A DNA stretch of 64,000 nucleotides from Geminicoccaceae bacterium. Its GTDB lineage: Bacteria; Pseudomonadota; Alphaproteobacteria; Geminicoccales; Geminicoccaceae. Each line of letters opens with the position of its first letter. The stretch's first letter is position 1. The notes beneath the pieces were generated by a model. That model had not been told where the DNA came from. It searched no databases and saw nothing but the letters and a program-made list of their open reading frames with translations. Positions 36,966-46,058 of the stretch are shown here, one piece after another. The DNA lies in contig JANXAZ010000012.1 of the NCBI GenBank assembly GCA_025062095.1, positions 1 to 64,000 of the forward strand, in the 5' to 3' direction. Position numbers and translations under genes: made by a program.

Positions 36966-39605
36966 ATGCTCGACAAGACCTATCGACCGGCGGAGGTCGA
37001 GCCCCGCATCTACGCCGCTTGGGAAGCGGCCGGTGCCTTCCGGCCGCGGCCCGGGGGCGCGCCATTTTGCATCATGCTGCCGCCCCCGAACGTGACCGGC
37101 AGCTTGCACATGGGCCACGCCCTCGACCAGACGATCCAGGACGTCCTCGTCCGCTTCCAACGCATGCGCGGCCGCGAGGTACTCTGGCAGCCGGGCACCG
37201 ACCACGCCGGGATCGCCACCCAGATGGTGGTCGAGCGCAAGCTCGCCGCCGAAGGCAAGGACCGCCGAACTCTCGGTCGCGAGGCGTTCTTGCGCGAGGT
37301 GTGGGCGTGGAAGGAGCAATCGGGCGGCACCATCGTCCGCCAGATGCGCCGCCTCGGTGCGTCGTGCGACTGGTCGCGCGAGCGCTTCACCATGGACGAG
37401 GGGCTCTCGCGCGCCGTCCGACGGGCCTTCGTGCTCCTCTACCGCGCCGGCCTCGTCTACCGCGACAAGCGCCTGGTGAACTGGGATTGCGCGCTCGAGA
37501 CGGCGGTATCCGACCTGGAGGTGCAGAACCGCGAGGTCGACGGCAAGCTCTGGTACATCCGCTACCCGATCGAAGGCGAACCCGGGCGCGCGATCGTCGT
37601 CGCCACCACGCGCCCCGAGACCATGCTCGGGGACACCGGCGTCGCCGTTCATCCCGACGATCCCCGCTACCGCGATCTCGTCGGCCGCTTCGCGGTCCTG
37701 CCGCTCGTCGGACGGCGCCTGCCGATCGTCGCCGATCCGGCGACCGACCCCGAAAAGGGCACGGGGGCGGTCAAGGTCACCCCCGCCCACGATTTCGCCG
37801 ACTTCGCGATCGGCCGCCGTCACGGGCTCGAGGCGATCGCGATCCTCGACAGCCGGGGTCGGCTCAACGACGCCGTTCCCGAGCCCTATCGCGGCCTCGA
37901 CCGCTTCGAGGCGCGCGCGCGCGTCGTCGCCGATCTCGAGGCGCAGGGCTTTCTCGTCAAGGTCGAGCCCTGGCGGCACGTCGTGCCCTACGGCGACCGC
38001 TCCGGCACCCCGCTCGAACCGTTCTTGACCGATCAGTGGTTCTGCGAGGTCAAGGGGCTCGCCGAACGCGCGATCGCCGCCGTGCGCGAAGGCCGCACCC
38101 GCTTCGTCCCCAAGGCGTGGGAGACGACCTTCTTCAACTGGCTCGAGGCGATCCAGCCCTGGTGCATCTCCCGCCAACTCTGGTGGGGTCATCAGATCCC
38201 CGCTTGGTACGGCCCCGACGGGCGGATCTTCGTCGCCGAGGAAGAAGAGGAAGCGTTCCGGCTCGCGCGCGCGCACTACGGTGCGGACGTACCGCTCGTC
38301 CGCGATCCCGACGTCCTCGATACCTGGTTCTCTTCCGCGCTTTGGCCTTTTTCGACCCTGGGCTGGCCGGAGCGCACCCCCGAGCTCGAGAAGTTCTATC
38401 CCACCGATGTACTGGTGACGGGCTTCGACATCATCTTTTTCTGGGTCGCCCGGATGATGATGCTCGGGCTCTTCTGCATGAACGAGGTGCCCTTCCGCGA
38501 CGTCTACATCCACGGTCTCGTGCGCGACGAGCGCGGCAAGAAGATGTCCAAGACCCTGGGCAACGTGGTCGATCCGCTCGAGCTCGTCGACAAGTACGGA
38601 GCGGATGCGCTGCGCCTCGCGCTCCTCGCCGCGACCGAACAGGGCCGCGACGTGCGCTTCGGCGAAAGCCGCGTGGAAGGATGGCGCAACTTCGTGACCA
38701 AGCTCTGGAACGCCGCCCGCTTCGCCGAGCTCAACGGCGCGCGCTGGCAGCCGGACTTCGCCCCGCACGCCTGCCGCCTGCCCCTCAACCGCTGGATCGC
38801 GGGCGAAATCTCGGCGCTCGCGCGCCGGGTCACCGAGGCTTTGCTCGACTATCGGTTGAGCGAAGCCACCATGGCTCTCTATCACTTCGTCTGGGACGAT
38901 TTCTGCGATTGGTGGATCGAGCTCGCCAAGCCGCTCCTCGCCGGCGACGACCCCGAGGCGCGGGCCGAAACGCAGGCCACGGGCGGCTTCGTGCTCGCCC
39001 GCGTCCTGCACCTGTTGCATCCCTTCGCGCCCTTCGTGACGGAGGAGCTGTGGAGAACGCTCTTCGGCGCTCCGGGCGGCCTGCTCGTGCTCGCCCCCTG
39101 GCCCGAGGAGCGGGAGCCCTTCTTCGACGCTTCCGCCGCGGAAGAACTCGGCTGGCTCGTGCGCGCGATCGGCGCCATCCGCGCCGCCCGCACCGAGCTC
39201 AACGTCCCCCCGTCCGCCCGCCTCGCCTTGCTGCAACAGGGCGCCTCGCCCGTCACCCGCGCCCGGCTCGAACGGTATCGCGAGGCCTTCGAGCGGCTCG
39301 CCCGCATCGGTGCGATCGAGCTCGAGGAGCGACCGGTGCCGCGGCACGCGATCGTGGTCGTGGTCGACGAGACCACTTTCGCGCTGCCCGTGGGCGAGGT
39401 CGTCGACCTCGAGCGCGAGCGCGAGCGGCTCGCGCGCGAGATCGCGAAGACCCGCGCCGAGCTCGATCGCCTCGAGCGGCGCTTGGCGGATTCCGCCTTC
39501 CTCGCCCGCGCGCCCGCGGAGGTCGTCGAAGAGAGCCGCGAGCGGCTGAGCGAGCTCGCCCGCAACCGCGCTCGCCTCGAAGCCGCGCTCGCCCGCATCG
39601 CCTGA
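36966..39605 (+). CDS. valS: Valyl-tRNA synthetase
   Basis: Class I synthetase, 879 residues. HIGH motif in PPPNVTGSLHMGHALDQ (about 40), KMSKS as GKKMSKTLGNVVDPLELVDK (about 525), CP1 editing domain between (ATTRPETMLGDTGVAVHPDD), anticodon-binding domain, and the Val-type C-terminal coiled coil (LERERERLAREIAKTRAELD, about 815-875). Complete and unremarkable. The upstream gap is 93 bp. Confidence 0.98.
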   Translation: MLDKTYRPAEVEPRIYAAWEAAGAFRPRPGGAPFCIMLPPPNVTGSLHMGHALDQTIQDVLVRFQRMRGREVLWQPGTDHAGIATQMVVERKLAAEGKDRRTLGREAFLREVWAWKEQSGGTIVRQMRRLGASCDWSRERFTMDEGLSRAVRRAFVLLYRAGLVYRDKRLVNWDCALETAVSDLEVQNREVDGKLWYIRYPIEGEPGRAIVVATTRPETMLGDTGVAVHPDDPRYRDLVGRFAVLPLVGRRLPIVADPATDPEKGTGAVKVTPAHDFADFAIGRRHGLEAIAILDSRGRLNDAVPEPYRGLDRFEARARVVADLEAQGFLVKVEPWRHVVPYGDRSGTPLEPFLTDQWFCEVKGLAERAIAAVREGRTRFVPKAWETTFFNWLEAIQPWCISRQLWWGHQIPAWYGPDGRIFVAEEEEEAFRLARAHYGADVPLVRDPDVLDTWFSSALWPFSTLGWPERTPELEKFYPTDVLVTGFDIIFFWVARMMMLGLFCMNEVPFRDVYIHGLVRDERGKKMSKTLGNVVDPLELVDKYGADALRLALLAATEQGRDVRFGESRVEGWRNFVTKLWNAARFAELNGARWQPDFAPHACRLPLNRWIAGEISALARRVTEALLDYRLSEATMALYHFVWDDFCDWWIELAKPLLAGDDPEARAETQATGGFVLARVLHLLHPFAPFVTEELWRTLFGAPGGLLVLAPWPEEREPFFDASAAEELGWLVRAIGAIRAARTELNVPPSARLALLQQGASPVTRARLERYREAFERLARIGAIELEERPVPRHAIVVVVDETTFALPVGEVVDLERERERLAREIAKTRAELDRLERRLADSAFLARAPAEVVEESRERLSELARNRARLEAALARIA

Positions 39606-39623
39606 ACACCGGAAAACCCGCCC

Positions 39624-41033
39624 GTGACCGCGCTCCTCCTCGCCGACCCCCACGGCAGCCGGCCGATCCATCTCGTCCCGTGCTCGCGCTGGTCGGCCTG
39701 GCTGTCGGAACAGCCTGCCAACCGCCGCGCCTGGATCGCCTCGACGGGCTTCGCCCCCGAGGCCGGCAAGACCCTGCTCCTGCCCGGCCCCGACGGCGCG
39801 CTCGCCGCCGCCGTCGCCGTCGTGCACGAACCCGCGACCCTGTGGGACGCGGCCGCTGTCGCCGCCGCTCTGCCCCGCGGCGGCTGGCGGCTCGAGGATC
39901 CCCGGGGAGTCCTCGATCCCGCCGAGGCGGCCCTGGGCTGGCTCCTCGCTCTGTACCGCTTCGAGCGCTACCGCAAACCGGGGGAGGAGCCGCCCGCGCT
40001 CGTCGTGCCCGATGCCGCCGCGCGCACGCGGGCCGAAACCGTCGCCCGGGCGGTGCGCCTGGCCCGCGATCTCGTGAACACCCCGGCCAACGATCTCGGC
40101 CCGGCCGAGCTCGAGGCGGCGGCGGCCGAGCTCGCCCTCGAAACCGGCGCGCGCTTTTCGAGCATCGTCGGAGAGGCCCTGCTCGAAGCCGGCTATCCGC
40201 TCGTCTACGCCGTGGGTGCGGCGAGCCCGCGGCCGCCGCGGCTGATCGAGCTCGTCTGGGGAGAGCCGGACGCCCCCAAGGTGACGCTCGTCGGCAAGGG
40301 CGTGTGCTTCGATACCGGCGGGCTCGACATCAAGCCGTCTTCCGCCATGCTCCTCATGAAAAAGGACATGGGCGGGGCGGCGGTGATGCTCGGTCTGCTG
40401 CGCGCGGTGGCCGGGCTCGGCCTGCCGTTGCGCCTGCGGGTCCTCGTCCCCGCGGTCGAGAACGCGATCGGCGGTCGCGCCTTCCGTCCCGGCGACGTCT
40501 TGCGCTCGCGCAAAGGGATCACGGTGGAGATCGCCAACACCGACGCCGAAGGGCGCCTGATCCTGGCCGATGCGCTCTTCGAGGCCGACCGCGAGGACCC
40601 CGATCTGTTGCTCGATGCCGCCACGCTCACCGGAGCCGCGCGCGTCGCCCTGGGGCCCGAGCTCCCGGCGCTGTTCACCCCCGACGAGGCGCTCGCGGGA
40701 GAACTCCTGGCGGCGGGCGAGCGCGTGGGCGAACCTTTGTGGCGACTGCCGCTGCACGCCCCTTACCGCAAATATCTCGAAAGCCGCATCGCGGACATCG
40801 CGAACGCGAGCCAGAAGAACTTCGCCGGAGCGATCACCGCGGCTCTGTTCCTGCAGGAGTTCGTGAGCCCCGGACGCGCCTGGGCGCATCTCGACGTCTT
40901 CGCCTGGAACGACGAGAGCCGCCCCGGCCGGCCCAAGGGCGGGGAGGCCACGGGGCTGCGCCCCCTGCTCGAGCTGCTCGAGCACCGCTTCGCCCACGAC
41001 CGGGAGCGGCGGAGCGGAGGAGCGCGGCGATGA
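39624..41033 (+). CDS. pepA: M17 leucyl aminopeptidase
   Basis: Cytosolic dinuclear-zinc aminopeptidase, 469 residues. Metal/catalytic motifs: LVGKGVCFDTGGLDIKPSSA (Lys and Asp), MKKDMGGAAVMLGL (Asp), and NTDAEGRLILADAL (the Asp/Glu ligands and Arg). The N-terminal domain is divergent, as usual. Start is GTG at 39624, 18 bp after valS. The next gene starts inside its stop (ATGA), so they are coupled. Confidence 0.94.
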   Translation: MTALLLADPHGSRPIHLVPCSRWSAWLSEQPANRRAWIASTGFAPEAGKTLLLPGPDGALAAAVAVVHEPATLWDAAAVAAALPRGGWRLEDPRGVLDPAEAALGWLLALYRFERYRKPGEEPPALVVPDAAARTRAETVARAVRLARDLVNTPANDLGPAELEAAAAELALETGARFSSIVGEALLEAGYPLVYAVGAASPRPPRLIELVWGEPDAPKVTLVGKGVCFDTGGLDIKPSSAMLLMKKDMGGAAVMLGLLRAVAGLGLPLRLRVLVPAVENAIGGRAFRPGDVLRSRKGITVEIANTDAEGRLILADALFEADREDPDLLLDAATLTGAARVALGPELPALFTPDEALAGELLAAGERVGEPLWRLPLHAPYRKYLESRIADIANASQKNFAGAITAALFLQEFVSPGRAWAHLDVFAWNDESRPGRPKGGEATGLRPLLELLEHRFAHDRERRSGGARR

Positions 41034-41479
41034 GCCGCCGACCGCCCGCCGCTCGCGCCGATTATCGCTTCTGGGTGCCGCTCGAGACGCGTTGGCTCGA
41101 CATGGACATTTACGGCCACGTCAACAACGTCGTCTATTACAGCTATTTCGATACGGCGATCGCCCATTATCTCATGCGCGAAGGCGGCCTCGACCCCTGG
41201 AAGAGCCCGGTGGTCGGTTTCGCCGTCGATTCGGGCTGCCGCTTCCACGCTCCGCTCGTCTTCCCCGACCGCATCGAGGCCGGGATCCGGGTGGCGCGCC
41301 TCGGCAATTCGTCGTGCCGCTACGAGATCGGGATTTTCAAACGCGGCGAAGAAACGGCCTCCGCCGACGGGCATTTCGTCCACGTCTTCGTCGATCGCGC
41401 GAGCCAGCGCCCGGTCCCCATCCCGCAGCCGATTCGCGCGGCACTGTCCCGCCTGCTCGTGCCCGGATCCGAGGCTTGA
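41030..41479 (+). CDS. 4HBT-family acyl-CoA thioesterase
   Basis: Hot-dog fold thioesterase of 149 residues. Active-site region VPLETRWLDMDIYGHVNNVV matches the 4-hydroxybenzoyl-CoA thioesterase/YbgC signature (Asp in the DxxGHxNN motif). VVGFAVDSGCRFHAPLVFPD and FIHVFVDR-like FVHVFVDRASQRPVPIP complete the fold. The ATG overlaps the pepA stop. Substrate likely a short or aromatic acyl-CoA. Confidence 0.9.
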   Translation: MSRRPPAARADYRFWVPLETRWLDMDIYGHVNNVVYYSYFDTAIAHYLMREGGLDPWKSPVVGFAVDSGCRFHAPLVFPDRIEAGIRVARLGNSSCRYEIGIFKRGEETASADGHFVHVFVDRASQRPVPIPQPIRAALSRLLVPGSEA

Positions 41480-41538
41480 GACTTGTTGATCCCGGCTCCG
41501 TGCTCCATCTCTAGCCGAAGCAGCGCGGAGATCGGGCC

Positions 41539-42000
41539 TTGGAAGAGCGGGCGCGTGTTCGTATCAATCTGGCTCAACGAGAGTTCGAGATCGAGGGGCC
41601 GCTCGCTTTCGTCGAGAGCCAGCTCGCGCGGCTCGAGCAGCTCCTGAACGGGGCGCGGGCGGCCCCGGATACCCCCGACGGAGCGGCGAACGCGAGTCAG
41701 GATCCGGCTCCGACCTTCGGGGCTTTCATCCAGCACCTGCCCAACAACGCCACCGACGTCGATCGCATGCTCGCGGCCGGTTTCTGGGTGCAGAAGCACA
41801 ATCCGGACGAGAGCTTCGCCACCGCCGAGGCGAGCCGCCGCTTGGTCGAGCACGGCTACAAGATCGGCAATCCCTCCCAATGCGTGAAGCAAGCGCAGCT
41901 CGCCAAGAAGGTCTTCGTCGTCACGCGCGGCCGTTATCGCGTCTCGCAGACCGGGCGCGCCTATCTGCGCCAGATCATGGGCCCGGTCGTCGACGGCTGA
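41539..42000 (+). CDS. Uncharacterised small protein with winged-helix-like C-terminus
   Basis: 153 residues, no family name known to me. The N-terminus (about 1-40: VRINLAQREFEIEGPLAFVE) reads like a short alpha/beta module ending in a helix; a disordered Ala/Pro/Asp linker follows. The C-terminal 85 residues (MLAAGFWVQKHNPDESFATA, LVEHGYKIGNPSQCVKQAQL, KKVFVVTRGRYRVSQTGRAYL) have the helix-helix-wing pattern of a DNA-binding winged helix. The predicted start is TTG at 41539 with GGAG about 8 bases upstream. It converges with yacG. The sequence organisation is that of a real gene: clear residue conservation-like pattern and codon structure unlike the flanking shadows. Confidence 0.7.
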   Translation: MEERARVRINLAQREFEIEGPLAFVESQLARLEQLLNGARAAPDTPDGAANASQDPAPTFGAFIQHLPNNATDVDRMLAAGFWVQKHNPDESFATAEASRRLVEHGYKIGNPSQCVKQAQLAKKVFVVTRGRYRVSQTGRAYLRQIMGPVVDG

Positions 42001-42039
42001 GCCCTCTCGCGGTTTCGCGCCGGGAGCGCCCCGGTGACC

Positions 42040-42258
42040 TCAATCCTCCTTCTCGCGCCGCTCGCGGGAAGCCTCCGCGGGTTTGCTCGCCGCCGCTTCG
42101 TCCGCGAGCGCCGGGACGGCGTAGCGCTCCTCGAGCCAGGCGAGGAGATCGCGGTCGCGGCAAAGCGCCGAGCAGAAGGGGCGGTAACGCGGATCGGTGG
42201 GCTTGCCGCAGAGAGGACAGAGCCGGGGCTTGCGCGCCCGCTCGGGTTCATCCGCCAT
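42040..42258 (-). CDS. yacG: DNA gyrase inhibitor YacG
   Basis: 72-residue zinc protein that inhibits gyrase. Zn site CPLCGKPTDPRYRPFCSALC (Cys-x2-Cys-x15-Cys-x3-Cys when extended) followed by RDRDLLAWLEERYAVPA. Start ATG at 42258 overlaps the end of the RNase gene by 11 bp, the standard rng-yacG coupling. Confidence 0.93.
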   Translation of the reverse strand: MADEPERARKPRLCPLCGKPTDPRYRPFCSALCRDRDLLAWLEERYAVPALADEAAASKPAEASRERREKED

Positions 42259-43645
42259 GGAGCGGCTCCGTGCGGAACTCTCCGGGCGCGAGCGCGGGGT
42301 CGGCCAGAAGGCGCGTACGCTCGGCGAACGACGCCCAGACCGCACCGGCCTCGGTCTGCAGATACCGCGCGAGGTCCGGGGCCGCCCGCACGCGCGCCGC
42401 CCCTTCCCGCATGAGCACGCCGAACAGGGCTTCCGCCCGCGCCCGCAAGGAGGGCACCCGCCCGCTTCCCGCGCAAGCGGGACAGGCCCGCCGCAACAGC
42501 TGGTCGAGGGAGCGGCCGCGCCGCGACCGTCCGATCTCGACGAGCCCCGTGGCCGTCATGGGATGGATCTGGACGGGTGCAGGATCGTCGCGGAAGGCCT
42601 TGGCGAGGGCCTGTTCGAGCCGCACCCGCTCGTTGCGGGTGGGCAGATCGACGAAATCGACCACGATCGTCCCGCCGAGGTTCCGCAGGCGCAGGATGCG
42701 CGCGATCTCGCGCGCGGCGGCGAGATCGACCTCGAGCGCCGCGCGGTTGCCCCCGTCCACGTCGATGGCGACGAGGGCCGAGGTGGGCTCGACGATCAGA
42801 CGGCCGCCCCCGGGGATCGCGATCTCGCGCGCGAGCGCCTGCTCGAGCTGCTCCGCCACCCCCGTCTGCTCGAAGGCGGAGCGCGCGGGATCGAGCCGCT
42901 CGAGGGCGATGCCGTGCGGGGCGAGCGGTCCTTCGAGCAGCGCCCGAGCGCGGGCGACGAGCTCCGGATCGGCGACGGCGACGCCGGCGAGCTCCGGTGT
43001 CAGGGCGTCGCGCAAAAGGACCTCGAGCGGATGCTCGCCGCCCGAAAGCGGGCCGGGTCGCCGCTTGGCCTCCGCCTCGGCCCGGACCTGGCGCCAGCGG
43101 GCCTCGAGCCGCGCCAGTTCGGCCCGCAAGACGTCGTCTCCGACCCGCGCGGCGTGCCGGCGCAAGCTCACCGCACGGCCGGGGAACAGCTGCTCGCCGC
43201 GGATCCTCAAGGCTTCGCGCTCGGCACCGCGGGCCGGACCGGTCTCCGGGCCCACCTCCGACGGTCGCCACAGGAGATGGAAGCCCATGAGCCGGATGTC
43301 GGTGGTGACGCGACCGCCCTTGTCCTCGACCGGCTCGCGCAGGCCTTGGACGAGGAGATATTCGCCTTCGCGCACGAGCTTGCCGATCGGCTGGCGCTCG
43401 CGCAGGCCTTTGGCGAAGCGGGCGTCCTTGGCGGCGAGGAGAGCCGGTTGCGCGAGCCCGATGTCGACGAAGGCGGCGTTGAGCGTGCGGTCGACCGCGC
43501 TCACCCGTCCCAGGAAGAGCCGATCGAGGATCTGGTCGCCGTGGGCGTCGACGTCGAGGACCTCGATCAGCCGGTCGTCCTCGAGCAGCGCGCCCCGTAC
43601 CCCGAAGCCGGTGGCCTCGACCACGAGCCGTCTCAGCGCGGCCAT
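42248..43645 (-). CDS. rng: Ribonuclease E/G family protein (RNase G type)
   Basis: Endoribonuclease of 465 residues, lacking the long C-terminal scaffold of RNase E. N-terminal S1-like part includes GRVSAVDRTLNAAFVDIGLA, the DNase I-like catalytic core has VAIDVDGGNRAALEVDLAAA and GGTIVVDFVDLP with the Mg-binding Asp pair, and the Zn-link is CPACAGSGRV. Candidate starts are ATG 43645 or 43651, both inside the maf 3' end. Order infA-maf-rng-yacG is conserved in alphaproteobacteria. Confidence 0.92.
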   Translation of the reverse strand: MAALRRLVVEATGFGVRGALLEDDRLIEVLDVDAHGDQILDRLFLGRVSAVDRTLNAAFVDIGLAQPALLAAKDARFAKGLRERQPIGKLVREGEYLLVQGLREPVEDKGGRVTTDIRLMGFHLLWRPSEVGPETGPARGAEREALRIRGEQLFPGRAVSLRRHAARVGDDVLRAELARLEARWRQVRAEAEAKRRPGPLSGGEHPLEVLLRDALTPELAGVAVADPELVARARALLEGPLAPHGIALERLDPARSAFEQTGVAEQLEQALAREIAIPGGGRLIVEPTSALVAIDVDGGNRAALEVDLAAAREIARILRLRNLGGTIVVDFVDLPTRNERVRLEQALAKAFRDDPAPVQIHPMTATGLVEIGRSRRGRSLDQLLRRACPACAGSGRVPSLRARAEALFGVLMREGAARVRAAPDLARYLQTEAGAVWASFAERTRLLADPALAPGEFRTEPLHGG

Positions 43646-44211
43646 CGCCATCCCAATCCCTGGAGCAGGGCCACCGCTTCGCACACGGGCAGGCCCACGA
43701 CGTTGGCATAAGAGCCGTTGATCGCCGGCACGAACAGCGCCGCCCGGCCCTGGATGGCGTAGCCACCGGCCTTGCCGTGCCATTCCTCGCTGTCGAGGTA
43801 GCGCGCCCGCTCCTCGGCCGACAGTCGTTTCATCTTGACGATGGTGGTGACGAGCCGTTCGCCGCTGCGCCCGTCGGGGGCGAGCACGCACACGCCGCCG
43901 AGGACCCGGTGGCGCCGGCCGGACAAGAGATCGAGGCAGGCCGCGGCGGTCTCGCGGTCCAGCGCCTTGGGCAGAATGCGCCGGCCGCAGGCGACCACCG
44001 TGTCGGCGGCCAGGATCCAGGCCGGTCGACCGGCCAGGCGTTCGCGCACCGCGAGCGCCTTGGCGCGGGCGAGCCGGCGCGCGTAGGCGCGGGGGAGCTC
44101 GCGCGGCGACGGAGTTTCGTCGACCTCGGGCGGCTCGACGACGTCGGGCTCGATCCCGACCTGGCGCAAGAGCGCGAGGCGACGGGGGGAGGAGGAAGCG
44201 AGGACGAGCGG
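43633..44211 (-). CDS. maf: Maf-family nucleotide pyrophosphatase, start codon unclear (possible frameshift)
   Basis: House-cleaning dTTP/UTP-type pyrophosphatase, about 190 residues of homology. N-terminal PLVLASSSPRRLALLRQVGI carries the essential Ser/Arg triphosphate-binding motif; other motifs are PRAYARRLARAKALA, ILAADTVVACGRRILPKAL, and WHGKAGGYAIQGRAA. The problem is the start. The frame of this homology has no ATG, GTG or TTG upstream of SSSPRR before a stop near 44286; the first TTG (44169) would cut the motif off. A GTG at 44240 overlaps the infA stop as GTGA, exactly where a coupled start is expected, but it is in a different frame. A one-base frameshift between 44240 and 44211, real or from sequencing, would explain this. 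Coordinates mark the homology extent. Confidence 0.75.
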   Translation of the reverse strand, partial: PLVLASSSPRRLALLRQVGIEPDVVEPPEVDETPSPRELPRAYARRLARAKALAVRERLAGRPAWILAADTVVACGRRILPKALDRETAAACLDLLSGRRHRVLGGVCVLAPDGRSGERLVTTIVKMKRLSAEERARYLDSEEWHGKAGGYAIQGRAALFVPAINGSYANVVGLPVCEAVALLQGLGWRWPR

Positions 44212-44236
44212 CGCGCGGCCGCCCTCGCTCCGGGGC

Positions 44237-44455
44237 TCACTTGAAACGATAGGTGATCCGTCCGCGGGTGAGATCGTAAGGCGTCATCTCGACCGTGACC
44301 TTGTCTCCGGCTAGAACGCGGATACGATTCTTCCGCATTCTACCAGAGGTATGAGCCAGGATCTCGTGATCGTTGTCGAGCTTGACGCGGAACATCGCGT
44401 TCGGCAGGACCTCGGTTACGGTGCCGTTGAATTCGATAAGATCCTCTTTCGCCAT
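44237..44455 (-). CDS. infA: Translation initiation factor IF-1
   Basis: 72-residue S1/OB-fold protein: [40 protein letters not shown], ending [15 protein letters not shown]. Standard start and end. It precedes maf with a GTGA overlap at its stop. Confidence 0.98.
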   Translation of the reverse strand: MAKEDLIEFNGTVTEVLPNAMFRVKLDNDHEILAHTSGRMRKNRIRVLAGDKVTVEMTPYDLTRGRITYRFK

Positions 44456-44471
44456 TCGTGCTCCCGCTGAG

Positions 44472-45131
44472 ATGGTACCGCGCGTGGTGGCGGCGTTCTT
44501 GTCATGGGGTGCGCGAGCCTCGCGGTCAAGGTACGCGCCCGAAAGCTTCGCGCATCTCGCCGATCCGGTCCGCCGCGGGCTCCTCGCCCTCGCCCCGCTC
44601 GTCCTCGTCGCGTGCGCGTCCGCGCCCGATCCGCACCGGCCGCCGAGCCCGGGAGATCGCTTCCGCCGCGTCCGTCTCGGCCGGCTCGACGCGCGGGCCC
44701 GCCATCTCGGCCCCATCGTGCCCATCTTCCGGGCGGCGCTGCTCGAGGCGCTCGCGCGCACGCGCGGGGTGATCGAGGCGCGCGACGAGAACGGCGGGCT
44801 CCGTCCCGAGGACGCGGTGCTCTTGCGCGGCGAGCTCGCCGACGATGCGCGCCCGTTCGTGGCCGTGGCGCTGTTCGCCCAGTCCCGCGCCCTCGCCGGC
44901 CGGTTCGAGCTCCTCGACGCGCAGGATCGGGTCGTCCAGCGCTTCGTCGCGCTGCAGCGCTACGCCCCCGGCTCGGGGCCGGTTTTCGGTGCCCGGGGTC
45001 TTTTCGATCTCGCCGTCGAGTTGGCGGCGACCGTGGCCGCCGCGGTGGGTCGCTGGCTCGAAGGCGGCGCGGCGGCGCTGCCCGCGGACACGCGCGGACG
45101 CAACAGCGAGGCCCTGACCCGGGCTTCATGA
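44472..45131 (+). CDS. Putative lipoprotein of unknown function
   Basis: About 219 residues. A hydrophobic stretch ending in a lipobox ([18 protein letters not shown], Cys about residue 48) suggests an outer-membrane lipoprotein, but from the first usable start (ATG 44472) the positively charged lead is unusually long; no nearer ATG, GTG or TTG exists in frame. The body ([60 protein letters not shown]) looks like a soluble periplasmic alpha/beta protein. It is oriented against the surrounding infA and phosphatase genes, which are adjacent in related genomes, so it is an insertion into a conserved block. No family recognised. Confidence 0.6.
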   Translation: MVPRVVAAFLSWGARASRSRYAPESFAHLADPVRRGLLALAPLVLVACASAPDPHRPPSPGDRFRRVRLGRLDARARHLGPIVPIFRAALLEALARTRGVIEARDENGGLRPEDAVLLRGELADDARPFVAVALFAQSRALAGRFELLDAQDRVVQRFVALQRYAPGSGPVFGARGLFDLAVELAATVAAAVGRWLEGGAAALPADTRGRNSEALTRAS

Positions 45132-45569
45132 CGCGGGGACGGGTGCGGGCGGGAAGCGCTCGCGGATCCGGCGCAGCAAGAGATCGCGCACCGCCCGGTA
45201 GGCCGCGAGCCGCTGCTCGCGGCTGCCCTCGACGAGGCTGGGATCGGGTATCCGCCAGAACTCGACCTCGCAGGCGCTCTCGCGGGTCATCTCGAGCGCG
45301 CGGTGATGCGCCTCGGGGGAGAGCGTGACGACGAGATCGAAAAAGCCGTCTTCGAGCTCTTCCAGGGTCTTGGGCCGATGGCGCGCGAGATCGAGCCCGA
45401 GCTCGTCCATGACTTCGACCGCGAGGGGATCGAGCTCCCCCCGTCGCACGCCCGCGCTCTGCACGAAGATGCGCCGCCCGTGCAGGGATTTGAGGATCGC
45501 CTCCGCCATCGGCGAGCGAATGCTGTTGAGCGAACAGACGAAGAGCACGCTCGCCGGCAGGTCGGACAT
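45126..45569 (-). CDS. Low-molecular-weight protein tyrosine phosphatase family
   Basis: 147-residue LMW-PTP/arsenate-reductase fold. P-loop Cys-x5-Arg is VCSLNSIRSPMAEA at residue 12, and the general-acid loop is WRIPDPSLVEGS near residue 110. Located next to the UPF0262 gene as in other alphaproteobacteria. Its 3' end overlaps the convergent lipoprotein gene by 6 bp. Phosphatase versus arsenate reductase cannot be separated from sequence. Confidence 0.9.
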   Translation of the reverse strand: MSDLPASVLFVCSLNSIRSPMAEAILKSLHGRRIFVQSAGVRRGELDPLAVEVMDELGLDLARHRPKTLEELEDGFFDLVVTLSPEAHHRALEMTRESACEVEFWRIPDPSLVEGSREQRLAAYRAVRDLLLRRIRERFPPAPVPAS

Positions 45570-45584
45570 CGGGACGGGCCGCGC

Positions 45585-46058
45585 TCAGCCACGGATGTGC
45601 AACACGCACAAGAGGGTGAAGAGCCGGCGCGCGGTGTCGCGATCGAGTTCGACCTTGTCCTCGAGCGCCTCGCGCAGCAGGTCCGCTCCCTCGTCGTGGA
45701 TGCCGCGCCGGGCCATGTCGATGGTCTCGATCCGCGAGGGCGTGGCCCCTTTGATGGCCTGGAAATAGCTCTCGCAGATCAAGAAATAGTCTTTGATCAC
45801 GCGCCGCAAAGGACGCACGGAGAGCTCGATCTCGAACCGTTCGCCGCCCGAGGTCGGCTCCAGATCGAAGACGAGCGTGCTTTCGCGCAGCGAGAGCTTG
45901 AGCCGATAGGGTCCGCAAGGGCCGGCGCGCGGGCGGAAGCGGTTGGCCTCGAGCAGGTCGAACACTGCCACCGCGCGCTCGTGCTCGACCTCCGGCGACC
46001 AGCGGACGATGCTCTTGGCGTCGAGTTCGATCGCGACGATGTCGCGCGGGCCTTTCAC
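45585..46058 (-). CDS. UPF0262 family protein
   Basis: 157-residue conserved alphaproteobacterial protein of unknown function. Recognised from [57 protein letters not shown] and [20 protein letters not shown]. It overlaps the hisD stop as ATGA and is followed by the phosphatase gene with a 15 bp gap. Confidence 0.9.
   Translation of the reverse strand: MKGPRDIVAIELDAKSIVRWSPEVEHERAVAVFDLLEANRFRPRAGPCGPYRLKLSLRESTLVFDLEPTSGGERFEIELSVRPLRRVIKDYFLICESYFQAIKGATPSRIETIDMARRGIHDEGADLLREALEDKVELDRDTARRLFTLLCVLHIRG

Noticed and set aside
36909-40997. A 1362-codon leftward open frame opposite valS and pepA
   Set aside because: Antisense reading of well-supported genes in GC-rich DNA where stops are rare; no protein-family motifs.
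35903-41479. A 1858-codon rightward open frame across herA, valS and pepA
   Set aside because: It is the off-frame translation of real genes: Arg/Pro/Ala-rich with no domains until its last 149 residues, which are the separate thioesterase gene.
43830-44240. GTG-initiated frame of 136 codons overlapping the infA stop
   Set aside because: The start position fits maf, but the frame encodes no Maf motif; it is the expected start in the wrong frame and is discussed under the maf finding.
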